Assembly: GCA_027026255.1 (NCBI GenBank)
Contig: JALVOT010000015.1
Location: 1 to 64,000, forward strand
From: Caldifarciminota bacterium
GTDB taxonomy: Bacteria > Hydrothermota > Tepidihabitantia > SM23-42
Length of the DNA stretch: 64,000 nt
Reading direction: 5' to 3'
Numbering within the stretch: position 1 is the first letter of the stretch; each line of letters starts with the position of its first letter. The notes under the pieces were generated by a model. That model saw nothing but the letters and a program-made list of their open reading frames with translations. It did not search any database and had not been told where the DNA came from. Of this stretch, positions 44,074 through 51,545 are shown piece by piece. Position numbers and translations under genes: made by a program.

Positions 44074-45311
44074 TCCTTTGCACTCCAATTTCCTTCAAAG
44101 ACCAATTTTTCTAACCTTGTCTTGAATTCAATGATACCTTCGGATTTTTTCTCCTTTTGTGCACCCAGTTCGATAGCATCACAGATATCCTGGGGATTGT
44201 GAACGCCCGCACCACCGTGGGGAACAAGCACAACATTGGCTTTTCCATCACAACACCTTTCTATCTCAAAGACAATCTGTCCATAATTGATTTCCGGAAC
44301 CACAAATGCCTTGACTCGATTTGCCAGTTCTCTAATCTTTTCATCGGGAAACGGCCAGACCGTAACAAGCCTGAGATTTCCGACCTTGATACCTTTTTCC
44401 CGCGCCATATCAATCCCTTTTATTGCTACCCTTGAGGATATGCCGTAGGAGACAACCACTACTTCGCAGTTTTCAGTTTCTTCTTCTTTCAGTTCAATAA
44501 TCTTATCTTTATTTTTTTGAATTTTATCGATAAGCCTTTTAAGATATATTCCCCTTGGTTCATCCTTTTTAACAGGATAGCCCTTTTCATTATGGGCAAG
44601 TCCGCTGATGAATAGATTCAGACCATCCCCGGCTTTTGCAATCTGGGGGATGAGGTCGGAGCCAGGTTTAAATGGTAGATATTCTTCCGCCGACCCCTTA
44701 TAGAAGTTTCTGGGTTCAATCTCAATTTCATCAGCTGCCGGGATGACAACCTTTTCTGTCATATGACCAACACATTCATCCGCCATAATCATTACAGGGC
44801 AGCGGTATTTCTCGGCAAGGTTGAATGCCTTGATTGTATAATCGAACATTTCCTGGGGAGAATCCGGGGAAATCGCAATGATTTCATAATCACCATGTGA
44901 ACCCCAGCGTGACTGCATCATATCTGCCTGACCGGTTTTGGTCGGTACCCCTGTAGATGGGCCACCCCGCTGAACATTTAGCAGGACAAAAGGTGTTTCA
45001 AGCATTGCCCCGTATCCGATTGTTTCCATCATCAATGAATAGCCGGGTCCTGATGTAATCGTCATCGCCTTGGCTCCTCCCCAGGCAGCACCTAAAACTG
45101 CGGCAATAGAAGCGAGTTCATCTTCCATCTGGATGAAGATTGCCCCGGCTTTTGGTGCGACACGGGCAAATGCCTCGGCGGCTTCAGTAGAAGGGGTAAT
45201 CGGATAGCCAGCAATAAATTTGCATCCTGCAGCCAATGCACCCCAGCCGGCAGCGACATCACCGTCAATATAATAGACACCGGTAAGAACTGATTTTGGA
45301 TCAGCCTTCAT
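44070..45311 (-). CDS. 2-oxoacid:ferredoxin oxidoreductase alpha subunit, canonical
   Basis: The 413-residue protein holds the pyrimidine-binding and transketolase C-terminal-like domains of a KorA/VorA-type alpha subunit. The substrate-pocket motif GYPITPSTE is intact (T39), as is QRGGPSTGVPT (S119, T120). These are the residues that contact the 2-oxoacid in the family. GSHGDYEII and the EINYGQIVFEIERC stretch are also present. GGAGAGG precedes the ATG, which overlaps the preceding beta gene by 11 nt. The 2-oxoacid (2-oxoglutarate or a branched-chain type) cannot be told from sequence. Confidence 0.93.
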   Translation of the reverse strand: MKADPKSVLTGVYYIDGDVAAGWGALAAGCKFIAGYPITPSTEAAEAFARVAPKAGAIFIQMEDELASIAAVLGAAWGGAKAMTITSGPGYSLMMETIGYGAMLETPFVLLNVQRGGPSTGVPTKTGQADMMQSRWGSHGDYEIIAISPDSPQEMFDYTIKAFNLAEKYRCPVMIMADECVGHMTEKVVIPAADEIEIEPRNFYKGSAEEYLPFKPGSDLIPQIAKAGDGLNLFISGLAHNEKGYPVKKDEPRGIYLKRLIDKIQKNKDKIIELKEEETENCEVVVVSYGISSRVAIKGIDMAREKGIKVGNLRLVTVWPFPDEKIRELANRVKAFVVPEINYGQIVFEIERCCDGKANVVLVPHGGAGVHNPQDICDAIELGAQKEKKSEGIIEFKTRLEKLVFEGNWSAKE

Positions 45312-46155
45312 TGTCCTCTCCTTTTATCTGAGTGCGCCATTTATTGTAACGTTCCGTATAACTTGGTCTTTCCCGATCGACAAATTTACCGCAGATAATA
45401 TTCGATTGGAACGGGATATCAAGATTTTTTGTATTCTCACCATGTCGGATTTCTGCATTGGTATGATAGAACCTCATCATATCGATTCCATCCCCCAGAC
45501 GATTAATCCGGGAGTAATACTGGGCACAGGGTGATATAACTTCAATCAAAGAAAATCCTGTTTTATGCAATGCCTCAACTATGGAGGTTGCCAATCTGCG
45601 CACATGGAGTGCAGTCCAGCGTGCAACATAGACCGCACCTGCAGAATCAGCAATATAGGGAATATTGAATGGCGGTTCAACACATCCGTAAGGTGAAGTG
45701 GTGGCATAGGCGGTAAGTGGGGTGGTCGGGGCAACCTGACCACCGGTCATCGCATAGATGAAGTTATTTACACAAATCACAACCATATCAATATTTCTTC
45801 GTGCGGCATGGATAAAGTGATTTCCACCGATTGCAAGCAGGTCTCCATCACCGGAAAAGACGATGACCTTTAAATTAGGATTTGCCAGTTTAATACCGGT
45901 TGCAAATGGAATAGCCCGACCATGGGTTGTGTGGAATGAGTCAAGTTTCACATAACCTGCTACCCTTCCGGTGCAGCCAATGCCGGAAACAATGCAGACA
46001 TTATTTAAGTCAACCTGTGCCTTATCAAGTGCTGCGGCAAGGGTGGTAACTGCAATGCCGATACCACAACCCGGACACCAGATATGGGGTAGTCGGTCCA
46101 TCCGGAGAAGATTCTCCATCGGATGGTAGGTATTCCTTGTGGTTAATGTTTCCAT
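45301..46155 (-). CDS. 2-oxoacid:ferredoxin oxidoreductase beta subunit, catalytic
   Basis: The 284-residue protein has all parts needed for activity. The four Cys of the [4Fe-4S] cluster are C27 and C30 in WCPGCG, C61 in GIGCTGR and C210 in ISPC. The ThDP-Mg motif is GDGD at 102-105 with NN at 130-131 (NNFIYAMTGGQ). It is the only gene in this operon that can carry the ThDP chemistry. Its own operon neighbour on the 5' side is the altered alpha subunit, and the canonical alpha follows on the 3' side. Confidence 0.94.
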   Translation of the reverse strand: METLTTRNTYHPMENLLRMDRLPHIWCPGCGIGIAVTTLAAALDKAQVDLNNVCIVSGIGCTGRVAGYVKLDSFHTTHGRAIPFATGIKLANPNLKVIVFSGDGDLLAIGGNHFIHAARRNIDMVVICVNNFIYAMTGGQVAPTTPLTAYATTSPYGCVEPPFNIPYIADSAGAVYVARWTALHVRRLATSIVEALHKTGFSLIEVISPCAQYYSRINRLGDGIDMMRFYHTNAEIRHGENTKNLDIPFQSNIICGKFVDRERPSYTERYNKWRTQIKGEDNEG

Positions 46156-46170
46156 AATGATACCTTTTTT

Positions 46171-47370
46171 TTATTTTGGAGCATATTCAATAATTCCTTC
46201 TTTTTTACTATTTTCCCTGGATGCCTGAATAATTGCATTTAATATGTCATCGGAATTTTCAACACCCTTTTCACCGTGGGTAACAAATATTGTGTTTGCA
46301 TTCCCCTGACTGCATCTCTGGATTTCATAAACGAGCTGGCCATAATTCATCTCAACCGCGACAAATGCCTTTGCCTTTCTGGAAAGTTCCCGGACGCGAT
46401 TTTCAGCAAAGGGCCAGATTGTATCGAGTTTTAATAAACCGGTTTTTATCCCTTGCTCTCTTGCCTTTTGTTGTGCCTGTTTTGCTGCTGAGAAACTTGA
46501 ACCATAGGCAATAACTATAATCTCAGCATCTTCGGTTGCCAGTTCTTGAAAGCGGACAATCTTTTCTGCATAATTTCGAATCTTTCGGACCAGGGGATGA
46601 ACATTAAATTCCTGACATTCTTCATTCATTATCGGATAGCCCCGTTCATCATGGGTCAGACCTGTAACATGGAATTTATATCCAGCCCCGATGTCAACAA
46701 GCCTGGGGATAAGGTCTTCATCCCTTTTAAAGGGTAGATATTTTTCCTGGGGACCATCATAATATCGTCTCGGTTCAAGTTTGATATCCTCGGCGCGGGG
46801 GATTGTAACATCGGATTTCAGATTGACTAAATAACCATCGGTGAGAACAACTACAGGAACCCGGTAATGTTCAGAAAAGTTGAATGCCTTAATCATAAAA
46901 TCAAAGATTTCCTGAACCGTGGAAGGCGCAAGGCCAATTATTTCATAGTCACCATGAGAACCCCATCTTGATTGGAAGATATCACCCTGGGCCGGTGCAG
47001 TTGGTATGCCGTGCCCTGGTCCGACCCGCTGAACATCAACGATGACACAGGGTGTTTCAAGCATCACCCCGAGTCCCATATGTTCCATCATCAAAGAGAG
47101 TCCCGGTCCTGAAGTAACGGTCATAGACCTCCTTCCGGTCCAGGATGCACCAAGCACTGCAGCCAGTGCAGATATCTCATCCTCCATCTGGACATATACT
47201 GCATCCAGGGTCTTTGCCCGCTCTAAAAAATAGTTACTTATCTCAATCGCCGGTTCAATGGGATACATACCAAGGAATCGGCATCCAGCCGAGATTGCCC
47301 CTTCAACACAGGCTTGACTTCCACTTAATTGATGGGTCCCGGTTTTTAATGAATCTTTTGGCGGCTTCAT
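46171..47370 (-). CDS. 2-oxoacid:ferredoxin oxidoreductase alpha-like subunit with altered substrate motifs
   Basis: The 399-residue protein aligns closely with the canonical alpha subunit at 44070-45311, with identical numbering through the first 130 residues. Two pocket motifs differ: YPITPSTE is YPIEPAIE (Glu at 39 in place of Thr), and GGPSTGVPT is VGPGHGIPT (G119, H120). The rest (VTSGPGLSLMMEHMG, SRWGSHGDYEI, EMNYGQLVYEIQRC) is conserved. It could be a structural partner or accept a different substrate. It starts 6 nt after the flavoprotein gene. Confidence 0.88.
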   Translation of the reverse strand: MKPPKDSLKTGTHQLSGSQACVEGAISAGCRFLGMYPIEPAIEISNYFLERAKTLDAVYVQMEDEISALAAVLGASWTGRRSMTVTSGPGLSLMMEHMGLGVMLETPCVIVDVQRVGPGHGIPTAPAQGDIFQSRWGSHGDYEIIGLAPSTVQEIFDFMIKAFNFSEHYRVPVVVLTDGYLVNLKSDVTIPRAEDIKLEPRRYYDGPQEKYLPFKRDEDLIPRLVDIGAGYKFHVTGLTHDERGYPIMNEECQEFNVHPLVRKIRNYAEKIVRFQELATEDAEIIVIAYGSSFSAAKQAQQKAREQGIKTGLLKLDTIWPFAENRVRELSRKAKAFVAVEMNYGQLVYEIQRCSQGNANTIFVTHGEKGVENSDDILNAIIQASRENSKKEGIIEYAPK

Positions 47371-47376
47371 CGGTCT

Positions 47377-49035
47377 TTAAAATATGTCAATTATACGGGC
47401 TAAAGCGGCCCGGCCTCGATAATCGGGTAAGAGAATCGGTGCGCGTCTTTCAGGTTTAATCCCTGCCTCATTAAGCATATCAATATATTTTTTAACATGT
47501 TCCAAGGTAATGTTTCCGGTTTCAGTATGGGTTTTGACATATTCAGCAGCATTTATTCCTGCCCTTCTACCAAAGACAAGACAGTCAAGGGTAGAATTGC
47601 CCATTAAACGATTCTTTCCGTGCACACCACCAGATACCTCTCCAGCAACCCAGAGGCCTTCAACATTTGTCCTTCCCCAGGGGTCGGTTTCTACCCCGCC
47701 ATTTTGGTAGTGCAGGGTAGGAAATACCAATACCGGATCCTTTGACATGTCAATACCATTTCTTTTGTACAGACGGGTCATTCCGGGAAAAGCCCGGGCA
47801 AGATAGCCCTTACCATTTTTAATATCAATAAGCGGCGTATCAAGCCAGATTCCTCTTAATCCGGTTGGTGTGGTAATCCCTTTGTTTCTCACATAACACT
47901 CTCGAATAAATGATGCGGCTTCAACATCCCGGGGTTCGAGTGGGAAGACAAATGCTTCACCATCAACATTCACTGGTTGGGCACCACTGCTGCGAAGTTT
48001 CTCAGTAAGCAGATAACCGACAATCTGAATTGGATAGGCAGCACCGGTTGGGTGGTATTGCACTGTATCAATATCCCGCAATTTTACACCGACCCGATAG
48101 GCAAGTACCGGACCATCAAATGTTGCACCATAATGATTTGTTGTTGGAAAACCCCGGATATGAAGTCTTCCAAATCCTCCGGTCGCCAGAATCGTTGCCT
48201 TGGCACGAACAATTTTGTATTCGCCGGTCTCCAAATTCCATAAAATCGCTCCGGTTACTTTATTATTATCATCGGTAAGCAGTTCAATTGCCGGATACTG
48301 CTCCAGACAGAGGATCTGCCGATTCCTGAATTCATCCCTGATTACCCTTAACTCTTCCAAACCGGTGTAGTCGCGGCAGGAATGCATACGTTTTATAGAA
48401 GTTCCACCACCCCATTTTTCCACCAGTTCACCATTCTCTTCACGGTCAAAGATGGCACCCATTTCAATCAACCATTTGATAATAAATGGAGCGTCTTCAA
48501 CCAGGGCACGCACAACATCCGGTTTGTTGGCAAAGTGACCGCCTCCTATTGTATCAAGATAATGGCGCTGGACTGAATCGATTTCCCGGTCTGCAGCCTG
48601 GGTTCCGCCTTCAGCCATAATGGAATTGGCATCGCCGTGCCGAAGTTTGTTAACAAGAAGAATTTTATCACTTGGTACACCACTATTATTCGCCCATAGT
48701 GCGGCAGATGTTCCGGCAAGCCCGCCGCCAATAATTAAGATATCGGTCTCATAGTCTATTTTTGAGAGATCGGTTTTGCCGGGGTCAATTAAGGGATATG
48801 CCTCAAGTAGATCGACGACCTCATTGGGGCCAATATCACCTTTGTTGGGCCCTATTGTGATCACCCTTTTTCCACCCGGGGCATAGTCAGGATGGACCTT
48901 AAGGACTTCTTCCTGTTCCTGTCTGGACATTGCCGGCGGCGTATAGTTGATTCTGCTTGATCTTGTCTTTTCAACCTTTTCAATAAGTTTTCTCATATAT
49001 TCAGGATATCCATCGATCAATTTAATCTCAGCCAT
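47377..49035 (-). CDS. Fumarate reductase/succinate dehydrogenase-like flavoprotein
   Basis: The 552-residue protein has about 95 extra N-terminal residues, then the FAD fold GGGLAGTSAA at 103-112. Catalytic-domain motifs of the FrdA/SdhA family follow: MAEGGTQAA, QYHPTGAAYP, LLTEKLRSSG, LHYQNGG, VAGEVSGGVHGKNRLMGNSTLD and VFGRRAG. The residue where FrdA bears covalent FAD is Asn137, not His, so FAD should be non-covalent. The C-terminal helical domain is almost absent (about 45 residues after RRAG). The neighbouring FrdB-like and HdrB genes suggest a thiol:fumarate reductase (TfrA)-like role, oxidising a dithiol or taking electrons from Hdr to reduce fumarate. This is inference. Confidence 0.85.
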   Translation of the reverse strand: MAEIKLIDGYPEYMRKLIEKVEKTRSSRINYTPPAMSRQEQEEVLKVHPDYAPGGKRVITIGPNKGDIGPNEVVDLLEAYPLIDPGKTDLSKIDYETDILIIGGGLAGTSAALWANNSGVPSDKILLVNKLRHGDANSIMAEGGTQAADREIDSVQRHYLDTIGGGHFANKPDVVRALVEDAPFIIKWLIEMGAIFDREENGELVEKWGGGTSIKRMHSCRDYTGLEELRVIRDEFRNRQILCLEQYPAIELLTDDNNKVTGAILWNLETGEYKIVRAKATILATGGFGRLHIRGFPTTNHYGATFDGPVLAYRVGVKLRDIDTVQYHPTGAAYPIQIVGYLLTEKLRSSGAQPVNVDGEAFVFPLEPRDVEAASFIRECYVRNKGITTPTGLRGIWLDTPLIDIKNGKGYLARAFPGMTRLYKRNGIDMSKDPVLVFPTLHYQNGGVETDPWGRTNVEGLWVAGEVSGGVHGKNRLMGNSTLDCLVFGRRAGINAAEYVKTHTETGNITLEHVKKYIDMLNEAGIKPERRAPILLPDYRGRAALARIIDIF

Positions 49036-49049
49036 TTTTACTCCTTTCT

Positions 49050-49805
49050 TTAATCTGGTTCCCGCTGGCGCTCTGCATACATCTTTTCCAGCTCTTCCCT
49101 TGATTTACTTGTGATAGTATCCATCGCCTCTTTGAATTTTCCCTTTTCAATCTCCTCAACCCGTTTTTTTAGATGTTTGGGCATAGTCAGACCATATCGA
49201 CCATACATTCTTCTTCCTAATTGGGCGACATGATACTGGACGATTTCTGCTGGACACCTGATTGCACACATACCACACTGGATGCAGTCAAATGAATCAT
49301 CGGCAACAGCTTCAAAATCACCCCGGATTGCCGACTGCACATAGTCCATCACCTCTAAATCCTGGGGGCAGGACTTTGTGCAGGTGTTGCAGGATACACA
49401 CCTGGCAACCTCAGGATAGTATTTTATAAATACCGAGGCATCATAGGGTTCTTTGGTGATGTCATATATCGCCTTTTCTGCAGGTGAGAAAGGAATCTGT
49501 ACCAAATACATTCCATCTTCAACCCTGGTTTGACAGGCTAAATCCGCCTGAAGTTTATATTCACCTGCTCTTCGGTAGATTGTAGCACAGGCACCACAAT
49601 GGCCCTGTCTGCATCCAACACTTCGGAGTAGTCGATAGCCAGCATATTCAATTGCCGTAAGGATTGTTAAATCTGCAGGAACCCTATAGCCTTTTCCCAT
49701 TATATAGATTGTGACCCAATCCTTGATATCCTTTTCATCAACCCCGGTGGTTACAGGACGATTTGCCTCGGCAATTCTTTCCATAATGTTGGTTTTCTCT
49801 TCCAT
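49050..49805 (-). CDS. Fumarate reductase/succinate dehydrogenase-like iron-sulfur protein
   Basis: The 251-residue protein has a [2Fe-2S] domain (GCRQGHCGACATIY and a later Cys in DLACQTRV). A two-cluster helical domain follows (CVSCNTCTKSCPQ and CIQCGMCAIRCPA). The layout is FrdB/SdhB-like, but the second motif set has the full CxxCxxC-CP spacing of two [4Fe-4S] clusters. The tail (about 200-251) is charged. In methanogen thiol:fumarate reductase, TfrB fuses this part to an HdrB-like part. Here the two are separate genes with a 13-nt gap. Confidence 0.9.
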   Translation of the reverse strand: MEEKTNIMERIAEANRPVTTGVDEKDIKDWVTIYIMGKGYRVPADLTILTAIEYAGYRLLRSVGCRQGHCGACATIYRRAGEYKLQADLACQTRVEDGMYLVQIPFSPAEKAIYDITKEPYDASVFIKYYPEVARCVSCNTCTKSCPQDLEVMDYVQSAIRGDFEAVADDSFDCIQCGMCAIRCPAEIVQYHVAQLGRRMYGRYGLTMPKHLKKRVEEIEKGKFKEAMDTITSKSREELEKMYAERQREPD

Positions 49806-49818
49806 ATTTTTTTTCTCC

Positions 49819-50715
49819 TTACTTTATAAGTCCCTTTTTCTTGAGCAGGGGTTTAGGATCCACATAATTCTGGTTAAAACCAAAGGTTTTATTATCAAGG
49901 CCGAAGGCAACCGCAATTAGTTGTGTAATGTAGAATACAGGCATCTGCTGGAAATCAGGATGGTTTTTTAGTACCTCTTTTTGGCGTGTATCAAGATTGA
50001 AGGCGCATAGGGGACAGCAGGTTGTTATCGCCTCGGCTCCTTCCTGTTGGGCATGACCCAGAATATTATAAGCAAGTTCCGCCACCTTTTCTTTATTATT
50101 AACGGTTTGATAACTTCCGCAACATACCTTTTTATAGGGATTGTCAATCACCTCAGCGCCGAGTGCCTCAAGCAGGTCCTTCTGGATTGTTGGATCCTCC
50201 GGGTCATCAATACCTACCTCTATGGGTCTTAATATCATACATCCATAATATGGGGCAACCCTTAGATTCTTTAAAGGATTTTTTGCTTTCGCCTTCAACT
50301 TATCAAAACCGATTTCTTTTAATAATTCTAATAATTGAATCACTTCAATCTCGGCACGGTAATCCTTTTCTCGATACATTAAGTCATTTATTTTTTTTAG
50401 GTCTTCAGTATTTTCCTTAACACGCAGGTTACTTCTTTTCAGTGTATTAAAACACATTGAACAGAGGGTAAGGACACGTTTTTCATCTTCTATCTGACCA
50501 TTTTCTATCATTTCCTGAACCCGGATTAGATTTCTTATTGGTGCGACATGATGAATTAAGTCATCAGCGGTTAAGGAGAATACAGTGCCGCAGCAGGTCC
50601 ACCTCGGCAATTCGACCATTTCAATGCCCAGTTCCCGGGCGATTGCGATTGCTGAGGTTTCAAAATTTTTTGCAGTTGTTTTTAAGGTGCACCCAGGATA
50701 ATAAGCAATTTTCAA
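49819..50715 (-). CDS. hdrB: Heterodisulfide reductase subunit B-like (two CCG domains)
   Basis: The 298-residue protein has two complete CCG (cysteine-rich) domains. The first contains YYPGCTLK, WTCCGTVF and LCSMCFNTL; the second YYGCMILRP, VCCGSYQT and TTCCPLCAFNL. In methanogen HdrB these hold noncubane [4Fe-4S] clusters that cleave a disulfide. This bacterium should lack CoM-S-S-CoB, so the acceptor is either another disulfide or, by TfrB analogy, electrons pass to the flavoprotein. It sits between hdrC and the FrdB-like gene. Confidence 0.93.
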   Translation of the reverse strand: MKIAYYPGCTLKTTAKNFETSAIAIARELGIEMVELPRWTCCGTVFSLTADDLIHHVAPIRNLIRVQEMIENGQIEDEKRVLTLCSMCFNTLKRSNLRVKENTEDLKKINDLMYREKDYRAEIEVIQLLELLKEIGFDKLKAKAKNPLKNLRVAPYYGCMILRPIEVGIDDPEDPTIQKDLLEALGAEVIDNPYKKVCCGSYQTVNNKEKVAELAYNILGHAQQEGAEAITTCCPLCAFNLDTRQKEVLKNHPDFQQMPVFYITQLIAVAFGLDNKTFGFNQNYVDPKPLLKKKGLIK

Positions 50716-50724
50716 TTCACACCC

Positions 50725-51126
50725 CTATCCGGTAAATTTTCGACAGGCACTTACAATTGCAATCTGAGGAAGGGAAACAAGTTCATATTTGGGGATTTTC
50801 TTTATTTCGACATAGTCAAGCGCCTTTCTCAGATATACCTGTCTTAATGCTTCAGCAACCTTGGAGACATCAAGGTTGCGGGGACATCGGACTGTGCAGC
50901 TGTAACAGGAGGCGCATACCCATATTGCTTTGCTATTTAATACATCCAGATCACCCAATTGGACCATCCTCATTATCTGTGATGGTGTAATGTCCATATC
51001 CGCCACCATAGGACAGGAACCAGAGCAGGTTCCGCACTGTTCACAAAGGGTTATGTCCTGATCAGCCAGTTCATTAATCTTTTTCAGAAATTTGATATTC
51101 TCTGAGGTGATGACAAGTTTCTTCAT
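50725..51126 (-). CDS. hdrC: Heterodisulfide reductase subunit C-like
   Basis: The 133-residue ferredoxin-like protein has two [4Fe-4S] motifs, CEQCGTCSGSCPM and CASCYSCTVRCPR, with the ITPSQIMRMVQLGD helix typical of HdrC. It is shorter than the ~180 residues of many HdrC. The stop is a TAG, so the short end is not a hidden selenocysteine. It overlaps mvhD by 4 nt. It passes electrons between HdrA and HdrB. Confidence 0.93.
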   Translation of the reverse strand: MKKLVITSENIKFLKKINELADQDITLCEQCGTCSGSCPMVADMDITPSQIMRMVQLGDLDVLNSKAIWVCASCYSCTVRCPRNLDVSKVAEALRQVYLRKALDYVEIKKIPKYELVSLPQIAIVSACRKFTG

Positions 51127-51545
51127 TGCTTAGAAACCTCCTTCTTGAGTGGTCCGAGTTTTTCAATCTCATTGATGAATTCATTGACAACTTTCTGAAA
51201 TTTGCCACCCTCATTTGCGGAAATCCATTCCAGCCTGACACGCTCAGGTTCGATACCAAGACTGCTTAATAGACTCTTAAGCAGGATTATTCTCCTTAAA
51301 GTTTTATAATTGCCATCCACATAATGACAATCTCCAGGATGACAACCAGCAACCAGTATACCCCAGGCACCACGGTCAAATGCTTCCAAGATCAGTTCCA
51401 GGTCAATCCGACTTGAACACATACTTCTGATAATTCTAAAATGGGGCTTCATCTGAAGTCTTGATGTTCCTGCAGCATCAGCCCCAGCATAAGAACACCA
51501 GTTGCAGCAGAAAGCAATTACTTTTGGTTCGTTATTGTCTTTCAT
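51123..51545 (-). CDS. mvhD: MvhD/HdrD-type [2Fe-2S] electron-transfer subunit
   Basis: The 140-residue protein has the MvhD signatures FCCNWCSYAGADAAGTSRL, MCSSRIDLELI and GCHPGDCHYVDGNYK. All are Cys; none of the positions that can be selenocysteine in methanogen VhuD is UGA here. MvhD normally links HdrA to a hydrogenase or formate dehydrogenase. No such catalytic subunits are in this operon, so it may join the OFOR or another donor. It is coupled on both sides by 4-nt overlaps. Confidence 0.93.
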   Translation of the reverse strand: MKDNNEPKVIAFCCNWCSYAGADAAGTSRLQMKPHFRIIRSMCSSRIDLELILEAFDRGAWGILVAGCHPGDCHYVDGNYKTLRRIILLKSLLSSLGIEPERVRLEWISANEGGKFQKVVNEFINEIEKLGPLKKEVSKQ

